A model generated the notes under the pieces. That model did not search any database and was not told the origin of the DNA. It was given only the letters and a program-made list of their open reading frames with translations. Positions 1-11,374 of a DNA stretch of 64,000 nt are shown here, in pieces. Position numbers and translations under genes: made by a program. The stretch is taken from assembly GCA_023260135.1 (NCBI GenBank), contig JALQWG010000005.1, positions 1 through 64,000 of the forward strand. The letters are read 5' to 3'. Position 1 is the first letter of the stretch. Every line of letters starts with the position of its first letter. The stretch is from Candidatus Altimarinota bacterium. GTDB lineage: Bacteria; Patescibacteriota; Gracilibacteria; BD1-5; UBA2023.

Positions 1-1421
1 TGTATCTGAGCATTGACCGCTATATAGGCACGTCCATCATCTGCGAGCCACTTCGCATGCACAGGACGGACAGAGAGCTCGAGGAAGTGGAACCTGCGAA
101 AGTACTCCTGTACGAAGAGTCGAGTATCTCGGTGGAGAGCTGCTGGGAGGATGAATGGAGTGTATTCGTCGCTATATGGCGGGATATAGTAGTCTCTATG
201 ATCCTGATGGAGTATGACGATGACGGTTGCATCGGGGATAGGGAAGGATCTGGATTTTTTCTCTTCTCGGGGTTCCAGACTGCCTCGTGTGTCATAGAAT
301 ACTCCACTTTGGATAGGATAACTCTCCCAGTCTATATTATCAGGATTCTTCAGATCCACAGTAGCTGCGAAGTCCATGAGGGCATTGTTGATGGCACGAA
401 CAAGGGTTTTTTGTCATTCTGATTGTTCCAGTCACTCGCGAGGACGAAGCAATCCAGTGTCTCATCTTTGTCCGTCATTCTGAGGCACGAAGAATCCAGT
501 GTCTCCGTCATTCCCGAGTTTTTTAGTCGGGAATCCAATACCTTCTTTTCAGACACCATTTTCCGTACTTTTGTGACCAAAAGTACCAAAAGTCTCGAGG
601 GGAAGTCAAACTCGCTCAGAATTCGCTTTGCTCATCAGTACCTGATTTTCATCACCGCTCGAAATTTTCTGTCGAAAATTTTGGACAGTGCTTTCCCCCC
701 GAACCCCTATTTTACCGTTATCATCTATTTTTTCTTCCCCATTTTTTGTTGTCATCTTTATGGATTCTATTGATACAAATCTTCTAAAGTCTTCCTCTAT
801 CTTTTCCTTCTCTTTTTCTGTGAGTTTCATATCTCTACGCCCATTGTAGTATCGTGCGAATACCTTTTCGAGATTGGTATCCCAGGCGAGATATGGTTCT
901 CAGTAGCCGAATGCGAGTATTGCAGATGATGTATATCATCATACCCCTGGGAGTTTTTGGAGGAGTTTTTTATCCCTAGGGAAGACTCCACCATATTCCT
1001 TGCTCACTATACCTGCAGTCTTGAGGATATTGCGCGCTCGTGAATAGTATCCCATACCCTGATAGTAGGGGAAAAACTCATCGTAGCTCGCCCCTGCGAG
1101 GTGGTGGATGGTTGGATACTGAGTAAGTATCTTCTCGAGATATGGGATCACTCGGTCTACCTGTGTCTGCTGGAGGAGTATCTCAGAGAGCCAGACACGA
1201 TAGAGGAGTTCTTGGTTTCCGTCATTCTGAGCATGCGATAGTCAGTACACCCCTTGTGGGTGAGAATCCAGTGTTTCTTTTTTTGTTTTCTGGATGCTTC
1301 ATACTTCAGCATGACGGGAACTGGTTCCATACTGCCGCCATGGGAGGTGATGGCGACCATGAGTATCATACCAACTGATGAGCTCTGACCATGGGAATGA
1401 TGTAGAGTTTTTTCGTGACAT
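1..1421 (-). CDS. mutY: A/G-specific adenine glycosylase MutY, with two in-frame repeat insertions (3' end outside window)
   Basis: MutY removes adenine mispaired with 8-oxoguanine in base excision repair. ATG at 1421 gives MSRKNSTSFPW, then HGRHHLPWR (about residues 21-29), the catalytic-Glu motif LSEILLQQTQVD (78-89), the helix-hairpin-helix LPGVGGYTS and the catalytic-Asp segment AWDTNLEKVFARYY. LVRAINNALMDFAATV (about 340-355) follows, then a NUDIX-like C-terminal part that leaves the window. Two repeat-derived stretches interrupt the family alignment without stop codons: residues about 31-69 and about 217-336. The four cysteines of the usual [4Fe-4S] loop after ALMD are absent (VDLKNPDNIDWESYP instead). 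Several TGA codons fall at Gly positions such as FGYGEP. Divergent from the macroglobulin gene. The identification is secure; whether the protein with these inserts is active is unknown. Confidence 0.9.
414..773. repeat. Composite dispersed repeat inside mutY (second insertion)
   Basis: This stretch holds CGAGGACGAAGCAATCCAG, CCGTCATTCTGAGGCACGAA, GAATCCAGTGTCTCCGTCAT and an inverted pair TTCCCGAG/GTCGGGAA. Near 565-590 it also holds an ACTTTTGTGACCAAAAGT palindrome. It encodes about 120 residues between EDFRRF and LVRAINNALMD of MutY with only TGA (Gly), so the frame stays open. The 414-540 part clearly belongs to the dispersed family; the 541-773 part may be a second element type. Confidence 0.7.
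1215..1331. repeat. Dispersed GTCATTnTGA-type repeat inside mutY (N-terminal insertion)
   Basis: On the + strand the stretch has CCGTCATTCTGAGCATGCG, GAGAATCCAGTGT and, near the far end, a reversed copy ending CAGCATGACGG. It adds about 39 codons between LPWR and the NQELLYRVWLSE segment of MutY, which are almost contiguous in ordinary MutY proteins. No TAA or TAG occurs in the mutY frame. Confidence 0.75.
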
Positions 1422-1508
1422 AGACAAAATATATGCATTTTTAATTTTTTGGCTAGTGTATCAGGATTTTTTTGATTCATTTTTTAGTACAAAACACAAA
1501 ATATTGTG

Positions 1509-1536
1509 TTGCAATGGTACACCAAACCCCTATAAT
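1509..1536 (+). promoter_or_regulatory. Promoter of the alpha-2-macroglobulin gene
   Basis: TTGCAA (1509-1514), a 16-base spacer and a perfect TATAAT (1531-1536) lie 24 bases upstream of the ATG at 1560. Confidence 0.55.
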
Positions 1537-1559
1537 TGCGATATTCTTACCGTATTTTT

Positions 1560-4500
1560 ATGCGTACTTTTTCTCGTATTCTGCTCGTGGTCCTCTCGTC
1601 TCTCGGAGTTGTGGCACTAGGATATTATGCCTACACTATTGCAACGGAGCATCTGGATTTTCCATTCGTCTCGACAGAACGACAGATAGGTACGACGATG
1701 CGTCTCGTGGTTGCACGTCCGACATTTTTGTCACATGGACAGGATGGTCCTGTGTTCGATGCTGATGCACTCGCGAATTCACTGAGGCGCGATGGTAAAA
1801 AGTGGAATCCGATAGTATCCCATGAGGCCAATCTGGTCGTGAGTGGTGAATATATGTCTCTCGAGGTACCGGAGATGTGACTCGCGAACTCTGTGGTGAC
1901 AATCGATGCCGATATCTACAATGATCACTCTACGAGCGAATACAAGCTCCCGAGATCTATCGAGCTCAGATCTGCGACGGCTCCGTATGATATCTCTATC
2001 ATGCGTACTGGACTGGATCGTGATGCTGTATTTCATGTCGAGATGTATGGTATTCCTGGTGCTACTACACGGGATATACGTTGGTATATGCATACTGACC
2101 CGAGTCGCAACTGTCGTGTAGATGATGCCTGGGATTCTACTATCTGGAAAAAAGTCACTGCCACAGAACTCTCTCGCAAAAATCCATGAGTCAGAGAAGA
2201 AGCAGAATATAGACTCTCCTATGACACGGCCCTACCACGAGTGTGTATCGTTGCCTGAGTTGCTGGTCAGTTCGTCACTGTTGTTGATAGGAAGATCGAT
2301 GAGTTCACCATCACAGGATCTCTCGTATCTACACTCTCACCAGAGTATGATATGCAGAGTGAGGTGGAGTTCCGTTTTTCTCATGATATATTCGCGGATA
2401 CTGGCGCCCTCTATAGTGAGGACTATATAGCCAATCGTCTCGCAGAAAAAGTCGCATTCCTCCAAAAACTCGATATCACTCCACATGTCGATATCACCCC
2501 TGATCAGGTAGTGATGACTCCTAGTCGTGCAAGTATCGTTGGGAATTTTGCTGAGTGAGTAGAATATACTATCCGACTCAGAGGCATAACAGATGAGTAT
2601 GGTCGTACGAGCGATATGAAGATGGTATTCACTCCTGTCTCAGAACCATTCCTCTCTATGGGACTCCCAGGGAGACGTACTATATTCCGTGCTGGAGAGG
2701 ATATCGAGGCCAAGCTCTATGCTCTCAAAACCCCAAATGATATCTACACGCTCAAGCTCTGTCGTATCTCCCTCGAGTGATATGCTCGTGCGGAACGTAT
2801 GATAGCTGAGTGAACGAGAGAGAATCTCGATGCTATCTATACTATGCTCGATGGTGGTCCAGAGACATCAGCATGTACCAAGGCAGATATCACCATATCA
2901 TCTGGTGCTACTGTATCACGATTCCGTGTTGCTGATATGTACTCGAGCCGTACCCTAGCTCCTGGACTCTATATCCTCGCACCGAGAGAAAAATCCACAG
3001 CACTCGCCTGGAAAAATATAGTACTCCCGAGGGTATTCTCAGTCATAGATAGTCAGATCACGATGAAGGTAGATGCGAGTGGCAAGATGGACTTCCTCGT
3101 CACGGATATCAATACTGGAAAACCTCGAGACAATCAGTCTATCCGGGTCTACAAGAATATCACACGTACTTATACTGAGGAGTGGGATAGTATACTTGGT
3201 CGATCAGTGAAGACCTATCTTCCATTTACCAATCGGGCATTCGCTACTGGGGTTATCCTCGGGAATACTCGGTGAGATGGTGTCCTCTCTGTGAAGAAAA
3301 ACGAACTCACACAGGATGAATACAGTCCTCCATATGGACTCATGTATGAGTGGTATGGTGACTATGAGGGTCGCTATGAATCATTCCTTGCGAGTAGTGA
3401 GGGTGGAGACCACTTCGGATATGTTGTGAGCACATGGAATGATGGTATCACGGGATGGAATTTTGGCATGAAGGATTCTGATTATTCATGGGACACACGG
3501 GGCAAGTACACCACCTATCTCCATACCGAGAGACGACTCTATCTCCCAGGTGAGACGGTGCATATCCATGCCATCATGCGTGAGAACAATACAGCACTCA
3601 CGATCCCACAGGATACACGATTCCAGATACGAGTCACGAGTCCACTTGGTGCCGAGATACAGAATGTTGTCCAAAAACCCAATGAATTCTGAACACTCTC
3701 ACTGAGTTTTGACCTCGACAAGGGTGCTACTCTCGGTTCATACAATATCCAGATAACAGTCGATGGTGATGATTCGCAGATAGTAGAGAACGGATATGCG
3801 AGTTTTCAGGTGGAGGTTTTCAAAAACCCAACATTCACCGCAGATGTGAAGCTCCAGAGTCCAGATATAGAAAATAATCTTCTCCTTACTCTCCGCAAGA
3901 AGCAAAACACGGATGCCAACTATCCATGGTATGATGATGTGTATTCGACGACTTTTAACCTCGATGGTATCGTCACGGCTCGTTACTACAATGGAACTCA
4001 GATGAAGGGAATACCTTTTACCTATCGTATCTATCGTGCACCACACTATGATAGTTCGTATTGGGGTGATTGTTTTTGGTGATGTTATTATGAGCCATCT
4101 CCAGAGTTCTATACAGAGGGAACAGGAAGTATCGACCTCGATGGTATGGGAGTATTTCGTGTACCGGTTGAGTTCAGTTCGTACTATGATGACTATACAT
4201 ATACAGCGGAGGTCACTATCACAGACCCTCTCTCATGAGAAAACGTCACCACCCCAGCAACACTCCTCGCTCGTATACCTGCTGAGTACAAGGCGTTTGA
4301 CCCATATAATCCACTCGTTTTCACGCCACAGAACAAGATGGTATCCCCAGGGACAACTCTCACAGGAACGCTCGGATTCGAGTATGGAGCTTGGGACAAC
4401 TCTCTCGCAAAAAAATACCGCTATGAATTCGTTCATCGAGAATATAGTCGTACCTATGTGGATGATCTCAGAGTGCGTGATACAGCTATCACTGACTCAC

Positions 4501-7415
4501 GTGATACTGTGGTACTCTCTGGATGACTCACGAGTGATACTCTCGCGATCAATACTACAGGTCTAGTTCCGGGAGAGTATCATGTCCGCATCGTTCCCAT
4601 GACAGAGGTAGGAGTAGAGCCACCAGATACGAGTATATCTGACACGATCGTGTATATTACAGGGGATTTTGTCGATCGGAATTCCTCTCTCAGAGTCATA
4701 CCAGAGAAGACTATCTATCAGGACGGGGAAGTGGCTCGTGTATTTATCACGTCACCATTCTCTGGAGGATATATCTACCTCACTCGTGAGCGAGGCGGTG
4801 TCATCGACCATGAATACATAGCGATGTCGGGCAATACTCTCACACGAGAATACAAGATTGATGGTTCATATTATCCGAACGTCTATATTGGTGCAGTGGC
4901 ATATGCATCAGGATATACTCCAGGAGATCGTAACTACGCTGTCTGATATGGTGAGATCATCATGGATCTCTCCGACAAAAAATGAGACATAGCCATCACT
5001 CCAGACAAGGAAACCTACAAAAACGGAGACACAGTAAAACTCCAACTCCAGATGAGTGATAAAAACGGAAAACCACTCCAATGAGAGGTGGCTATCATGG
5101 TAGTTGATGAGAGTCTCATACGTCTCCTCGGCAATATCGACCTCGACATTATTCCACGATTCTTCCGCAAGGCGCCTTTTACTCTCCGTACTGCTCTCAC
5201 GAGCATCGGTATGGAACGCAATAGATTCCTCTCTCGAAAATGATCCAACGGAGGAAGTGGCGACAAGGGTGGTGGATGAATCCAGATAGCTTCACGTACA
5301 GTATTCAAAAATACAGCCTACTATAACCCATCTGTCCGTACCAGTCAGAATGGTCGTGCAGATGTATCGTTCACCCTCCCAGACAATGTCACGGACTATC
5401 GTATTATCACGATCGGTCAGACACAGAGCTCCATATTCTCCGTCGGAGAGAAGACAATACAGGTTCGTCGTGACTATACACTCGAGCCACATATGCCGTA
5501 TATCGTCTATGGTGGTGATACATTCGAGGGTGTAGTGAGTGCGTTCAACTCAACCAAAAAAATCACCAATGCAGATATAGAATTTATCTGGTGAACTGGA
5601 ACTACGAAAAAAGTCTACACAGGTTCTCTCATCCTCCAAGCGTATGGGCAATGATCCTATGCTCTACGTATACCCGTGAGTCAGGAGTCTATCAGAGATA
5701 TACCATATACTATCAATCTCCGTGATAAAAAAATCCTCCTCGATAGTATCACTAAAACTGTGAAAGTATGAGATATACCACTCGTAGAGTCTATGACTCG
5801 TATAGCATGAGTTATGACTGGCACAACACTCTCACTCGATATAGGACGGCTCGATGCTTCTATGGACAGTGAGAAGTCATATACCCATATGAGTATATCT
5901 CGTACTCCACTCACTGATCCAGCGAGTGTGATAGAGTCACTCATTGGTTATCCATATGGTTGTATCGAGCAGACTATAGCATCCACTCTTCCGAATGCCA
6001 TAGCTCTCAGATTCTCGAGTCTTCTCGGTATACAGATAGATGAAAAACAGGCACGCGAAAATCTCGATACGTGACTCTCCAAGATACTGAGAATGCAGGT
6101 CTGGTGATGATGGAAATACTGGGAAGATGATACATACATCAATGAACATGTAACACCATATGTGATACGATCACTCTATCTCTTCCGTGAGATGGGTGTC
6201 GATGTTCCACAGGCATCTATCGATGCATGACTCCAGTATATCGTCGATAAGATAGACTATCAGTCTGAGTATTTCCGTGATGATGGTGACTACTTCGCTG
6301 AGGTATTTGCGACTCTTGCTCGTGCATGACACGCTCGTACAGAGTCACTGATTCCTCGACTTGATGCATATGTACGAGATTTTTATAATCCATCTTCCAA
6401 GAACAAAAAGATAACTCGTCATGGAGTTCTCATGTATGCTGTATGACTCCAATCCCTCGGCAAACTGCCAGAGGCTGATTATCAAAAAATAGTTACTCTC
6501 ATGGAATCATGAGATGATACATCCAACTACTGGTACTGGGATGCGAGTGCAGACAGAGCTATATATGCATCACTTCTCATGGATAGAGGCAATCTCTCTG
6601 GTGCAGTAGAGATACTCGATGATCTCTCTCGAGATATCAATCCGAGATCATACTATGTCTCGACTCAGGCGAAGATACAATACTTCCTATCCCTCGTACG
6701 TCTCTCAGAACGTATGAATGCTCGGACTGATGTATCACTGGATATACGTTCTGACGGAGTCAAGGCAACACTCGCTCTCCTCCGATCTGACTATACGAAG
6801 TGAGTAGATATCCCACGGGCATCCCTCGGTGATACACTTACGCTCTCCCGTAGTGCATCAGGCAAGTCTCTCTTCTATGAATTCATCGAACACGATGTAC
6901 CGAGTGATATACTCACTGTTCGTCCTCGTTCGAGTGGTGGTATGGAGATCACTCGCCAGTTCGACCTCATAGATGAGACCAAGTGACTCGATGAAGATGG
7001 TAACTGGATTATCAGCTCTCGTGTTGAGGATGGTCGATTCCAGAAGGGAAAACTCTACCGAGTAACACTCACTGTCACACCTCCACCGAGCGATGCACCA
7101 ACATACTATCTCACACTCGAGGATTATGTTCCGGGCGCATGGAGACCGATACGAGGAGTATTTCGCACGGAGAGTTCTGCTACTACAGACAATGGTGATG
7201 GTTGGTATTGGAATGGTTGGTCCTACGTTGAGGCACGCGATGATAGGATACTCGCAACGAGTGACTATATCTATGAGGCAGAACCTCGTACATACACCTA
7301 CTATGTCAGACCAGAATTTGAGGGAACATACCTTCTCCCACCTGCTACAGCATACTATATGTATCGTCCAGAGATACATGCTATCACTCGATATGAGAAG
7401 ATAGTGGTAGAATAG
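1560..7415 (+). CDS. Alpha-2-macroglobulin family protein (thioester type, 1951 aa)
   Basis: Bacterial alpha-2-macroglobulins trap attacking proteases at the cell envelope: cleavage of a bait region exposes an internal thioester that bonds the protease. The ATG at 1560 is followed by [20 protein letters not shown], an N-terminal membrane/signal segment with no lipobox cysteine. Long beta-rich macroglobulin-like stretches follow. The thioester motif YPYGCIEQ (Cys about residue 1468) precedes the alpha-helical thioester domain, and the protein ends [15 protein letters not shown]-like at a TAG. Dozens of in-frame TGA codons are read as Gly. One reading frame is kept from 1560 to 7415 with no frameshift. 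Somewhat longer than E. coli YfhM (about 1650 aa). In many bacteria the gene sits next to pbpC; here the only class A PBP is about 16 kb away. Very sure of the family. Confidence 0.93.
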
Positions 7416-7567
7416 GAGCTAATAAATCAGCAACTATGGTAGCTCTTCCACTTGTAGGTGGAGGCTAGAAGGACTATAAAAAGTTACTCTTTTCTCTTCG
7501 GTATTGGATTCTCTTGACAGTCGAACAAAATACAATACTCTCTCTATAATCATTAACTTTTACTCTC

Positions 7568-8014
7568 ATGAAGTGTCCAAAATGTAAAAATCTCGATACC
7601 AAGGTAATCGACTCTCGTGCTACTGAGGATGGCAAGGCTATCCGTCGCCGTCGTGAGTGTGAGAAGTGTGGTGCTCGTTTTACTACATTTGAACGTCTCG
7701 AGTTCATCTCATTTATGGTGACCAAGTCATCTGGCGAGAATGAGCCATACGATCGTACCAAGGTGATGAATTCTATGATGAAGGCACTCACAAAACGTGA
7801 CTTCAATCCAGAAAAACTCGAAGATGCTATCAATGGACTCGAGAATGAGTGGGCACAGAACAAGCAGGGAATCACTTCCAAGAGAATTGGTCGTGATATT
7901 CTCCGCAAGCTCCGTGATCTCGATGAGGTAGCATTTCTCCGATATGCATCTATCTATCACAACCATGAGAGTGTTCGTGGATTCGTAAAATTTATCGAAG
8001 ATGAACTCGGATAA
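7568..8014 (+). CDS. nrdR: Transcriptional repressor NrdR
   Basis: NrdR binds NrdR boxes and represses ribonucleotide reductase genes when its ATP-cone is loaded with ATP/dATP. The 148-residue product has the usual length. The N-terminal zinc ribbon shows CPKC (residues 3-6) and CEKCG (about 31-35), followed by the basic RRRRECEKCGARFTTFER segment. An ATP-cone domain (about 47-137) contains KSSGENEPYDRTKVMNSMMK. It has no in-frame TGA. The ATG at 7568 is the natural start. A TATAAT lies at 7545-7550; its -35 is unclear because the nearby TTGACA (7514-7519) is 25 bases away. The next gene (half-PriA) overlaps its last 14 bases, so the two are probably co-transcribed. Confidence 0.95.
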   Translation: MKCPKCKNLDTKVIDSRATEDGKAIRRRRECEKCGARFTTFERLEFISFMVTKSSGENEPYDRTKVMNSMMKALTKRDFNPEKLEDAINGLENEWAQNKQGITSKRIGRDILRKLRDLDEVAFLRYASIYHNHESVRGFVKFIEDELG

Positions 8015-8978
8015 TACTATCAATATCATCCCTCTCTCTGCTGGCGCAATCGAGGCTCCACTCATATCGAGTGGGGCTCTCTCTGTTATCAGAGATATGC
8101 ACTCCAGATGAAAAAAAACACTCGTATTCTATAGTCGTAGATGAACTGCTCGTGCATGGCTCTGTCAGGACTGTGGCCACTATGAAAAATGCCCGCATTG
8201 TGATATCGCATACGCATACCATACTTCTCCTATCAAGCGACTCGTCTGTCATCAGTGCAACCATGAGAGGCCATTTCCACTCGAGTGTCCGAATTGTCAT
8301 GGACACAATATCACTGGAGTTGGTATCGGTATAGAGAAAATACACTCAGACCTCACATGACTCCTCACTGGTATGGATATACTCCGTATCGATGGGGATA
8401 GTGTCCATCGTATGCGGGATACTCTTGCAGATGTAGACAGTGCTGATGTGGTACTCGCGACTTCGCTCGGTTCTACACTTGTACACAGAGATATTGGGGC
8501 TGTGGTATTTCTCTCGTTCGAGCTCAATCTCTCTCTCCCAGAATATGATATCGAGGAGCAACTCTATGATGAGATCCTCTATTACAAAAAACAACACCTC
8601 CCCATATACCTCCAGACATATACCCCAGAGCATCCACTCCTCGATGAGATACTCCATGGGAATCAGCGGTCTTTTTTTGACCTCCTCAAAAAAGAACGAA
8701 AACTCTTCGCATATCCTCCATATAATCAGTTCGTCACGATACGTGTGCATCATGATTCTCAACAGCGAGTCCAGTACATGATGAATCATCTCATACAAAA
8801 AATCCATCTCCTCAAGTGAGATGAAGTATTTTTTGCTGCTGATAGAGATATATGGGAACGCCGAGGAGGTGAGTGGTCTCAGAAGATTCTCCTGAAGTGA
8901 CAGTCCCTCGCATCACTCGTTGCAGAGCTCGAGATAGAGGTCGTTCGCAATCGGAGTGTCTCCCTCGAGTGGAATTAG
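8001..8978 (+). CDS. priA: PriA C-terminal half (zinc-binding and helicase lobe 2 region only)
   Basis: PriA restarts stalled replication forks. This 325-residue protein has only the second half of a normal PriA (about 730 aa). It begins with a short segment followed by KKTLVFYSRRGTARAWLC, equivalent to the LLFLNRRGYAP region. All eight zinc-binding cysteines follow: C55/C58, C64/C67, C83/C86 and C96/C99. The helicase lobe then runs on through YPPYNQFVTIRVHH, and the protein stops at TAG 8976-8978. The DNA-binding domain and the Walker A/DExH lobe are missing, and upstream DNA is nrdR, so no N-terminal half lies adjacent. TGA is read as Gly at four or more sites (e.g. RRGTARAW). ATG 8001 overlaps the nrdR end. 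It could be a structural primosome factor without ATPase, or pair with an N-terminal half encoded elsewhere. Confidence 0.85.
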
Positions 8979-10507
8979 AGTTCGATATCTCATCTATTGC
9001 GCACGCTCCATACGAGAACGGCGAGTATAACGGAGCCAAACACGAAGAAGAATCCACTATATCAGAACATCTCGAGTATAAATCCTCCACCAACGAGTCC
9101 AACTACATTGGCGAGGTTCTGAAGGATTTTTATCGGTCATGCTGATGCATTGGCATCTATCTCAGTGAGGGCCATACGTTCTGCATATATCTGATTATAG
9201 CTCTCCAGGAATTCCTTCTGTCAGAGTGCCATACCACAGGCGTATCCTATACTATTGATGATAGCGAGAAACACCACGATTCATACATGTGCATCGGCAA
9301 ATACTGCGAGCATGATGAGGGATGCTCATGATATCAGGAGTCAAAAATAAGCCACAAGCTTGAATCAGATTTTTTCAGCGAGATTGGCTGCAACTTCTTG
9401 GAGTCAGAGTGCAGGGATCGCTATGAGTGCCAGGATAGCATATCACCAGTGATGGAGCTTGCTATCGAGAAAATCTATGAGAAAAGTCGTTGCAAATGTA
9501 TCCCAGAATCAGAATATGAGAACTAGAGACATCGTCCAGTATAGGATGAGGTGTATTGGCTTGGATACGAGAACATCGATGATTACTCTTCCGGCTATTT
9601 TGGTCTCTTGTACTAGTCAGTGCCAGTCTACTTTTTCATCGACAACCTTTTTTGGCTTGAGGAATATGTATTTTGTACTTTTGATTATCTGTTCGAGGTC
9701 TACTGCTTGTATTTTTTGTGTGAGGTATTCTGATACATTTTCCTTGTTCATCGTTCTGACTGCCACAGTAAAGGATACTATATCCTTCGTATCGAGTGTA
9801 TCGTCTGCATTATCAAAAAATCTCACAGTAAAATACAATAGTCCAGCAATGATACAACCGAGGATAATAACCGCAAATGTTGGGTTGATAGCGAGTATGA
9901 TTCCAGAGAACAGGAGTCCGCCTAGAGACCCTATTCCATAGGTGATATTACTACGTGCGAGTACTCTCGCATATTCACTTGGATTGGATCGTGACAGCAT
10001 ATATGCATAGTTGGAGACATCATTGATCTCCTTGACTACACCATAACACACTGATGCGACGAGGAGGAGGAGCCAGTTGATACCGTGACTAAAAAACCAT
10101 CCCACAGTCGACTTGAATCAATTGGGTACGATAGACTCACTCACGGATCCAATGGTGGTAAATACATTGTATATAAATACAAAAAATATTCCCGTTGCAA
10201 GGAGTTGTCCTATAGCCGCTATGGTGAAGAGTTTTTTGGTTGTATAGTGTCTCTGGAGAATACCAATTGGTATATCTACCATGAATGCTATGAGGTTTGC
10301 AATCCCGAGGAACACTCAGACAAGAGCGATACTCCCGAGTTGAAATGCAAAAAAATACACTACAGAGAAATGAAATATCATCCACACGAACCCCTGGAGC
10401 CCATGTGTGAGATAAAAATTGCGCAATCTCGTGCCAGAGAGTGCTGTGTTTGCAGTGATGATGACGGGATGTGTTTTTTTGTTTTCGAGAGCGCTAGGAT
10501 TGTCCAT
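8975..10507 (-). CDS. Major facilitator superfamily-type membrane transporter
   Basis: The 510-residue protein is strongly hydrophobic, with about 10-12 membrane segments such as FVWMIFHFSVVYFFAFQLG, MFLGIANLIAFMVDIPIG and ITYGIGSLGGLLFSGIILAI. Fragments separated by TGA join in one frame into an MFS-like permease; the substrate cannot be told. ATG 10507 (MDNPSALENKKTH) is preferred. The frame is open further up to TTG 10621, but that codon sits in the T-tract of a terminator. The TAA (8975-8977) overlaps the convergent half-PriA gene by 4 bases. Confidence 0.75.
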
Positions 10508-10621
10508 AATATAACAGGATAAAATACCGGCGAAAGTGGTCGGCAGATATCCGAATGAGGTTAGAGCTTCCTTCTGACCAAGGATTACTATGAGTATAGC
10601 AGTATTTTTCTCCAAATACAA

Positions 10622-10645
10622 AAAAACAAGAGGTTTTCCTCTTGC
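10622..10645 (-). terminator. Rho-independent terminator after the 10670-11044 gene
   Basis: On the minus strand CAAGAGG-AAAA-CCTCTTG is followed by a run of seven T. It lies 25 bases past the TAA of the upstream gene. Confidence 0.85.
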
Positions 10646-10669
10646 ATGTTTTATAATATAATTCTCTAT

Positions 10670-11044
10670 TTAGAGATTGGGTATCTGTGCGATACTTCGT
10701 ATGAGATTGAGTTTGCGGGATTCTTCGTATTTCTGGACTGACTCGAGTTCGAGGCGTGTTTGCTTTTGCTTGATGAATTTCTGCAGGCGCATATCTGCTT
10801 CATGAGCGTTTTTTGCGTCAGCGAGAGTATCCATGAGCTCAAACGTTTCATCGATTAATGCTTTATTTGCAGCATCAACTTCTTTTCTTGTCATAACCAT
10901 TTCGATGAGATATTTATCCCAGTTATCCAATACATATTGTTGGCGCTCCGGAGTGAGAGCGTTGAAAATCACTGCAATATTGTGGCAGTCTTCCTGAGAG
11001 AGTGGACACCGATCGAGGAGCGTCTGGAGACGAGTGTTGACCAT
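10670..11044 (-). CDS. Hypothetical helical protein (124 aa)
   Basis: Not recognised. The product MVNTRLQTLLDRCPLSQEDC... is soluble and almost wholly alpha-helical, with a charged C-terminal half (KFIKQKQTRLELESVQKYE) that looks like a coiled coil. No TGA is used. ATG 11044 is chosen because the alternative ATG at 11080 lies inside the hairpin of the preceding terminator. It stands alone between two minus-strand terminators, so it is probably a single-gene transcript. Confidence 0.7.
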   Translation of the reverse strand: MVNTRLQTLLDRCPLSQEDCHNIAVIFNALTPERQQYVLDNWDKYLIEMVMTRKEVDAANKALIDETFELMDTLADAKNAHEADMRLQKFIKQKQTRLELESVQKYEESRKLNLIRSIAQIPNL

Positions 11045-11062
11045 GACAGAGGATAATTGTAA

Positions 11063-11100
11063 CAAAAAAACTGATACCATGTTATTGTATCAGTTTTTTA
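11063..11100 (-). terminator. Terminator after the 11115-11354 small gene
   Basis: AAACTGATAC and GTATCAGTTT form a 10-base-pair stem around a 9-base loop, with T runs on both strands, so it could work in both directions. It follows the minus-strand TAA at 11115-11117. Confidence 0.8.
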
Positions 11101-11114
11101 TGATTTGCAAGATT

Positions 11115-11354
11115 TTATGTATTCAGAATTTTGGTTACCTCAGGGGCATTATGATATTCCATAGCTTGGTGTGCTCATTTTATTGCTCCTATTAGCGTGT
11201 CTCTAACTCATTTATCCATCTTTGATAACTTATCCATAACCTCATTGGCTCTATCTGCATACATGCTTTTTATTGCCTTCATTCAAGGTGTATCAATCAG
11301 GTCAGTATGTTTAATCTGATTTTCTGGGATGTTTCTTGGTTGTTGAGCTGACAT
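11115..11354 (-). CDS. Hypothetical small protein (79 aa)
   Basis: Not recognised. ATG 11354 starts MSAQQPRNIPENQIKHTD, and the protein ends EVTKILNT at TAA. Three TGA codons (DTPGMKAIK, MDKGVRDT, AIKGAHQAM) are read as Gly, so the gene vanishes under the standard code. The composition is helical and charged, with no membrane segment. A good promoter and a strong terminator frame it, which supports a real gene. Confidence 0.65.
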
Positions 11355-11374
11355 AATATAATATTATTTCCTAG

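Noticed and set aside
1157-1480. Open frame of 107 codons on the minus strand
   Set aside because: It is the wrong frame of mutY; the true frame carries RVWLSEILLQQTQVD once TGA is read as Gly.
8346-8807. 153-codon minus-strand open frame over the PriA half
   Set aside because: Shadow frame: the + strand encodes a clear PriA zinc and helicase region.
10619-10621. TTG 10621 as start of the MFS gene
   Set aside because: It lies in the T-tract of the upstream terminator; ATG 10507 gives a normal permease start.
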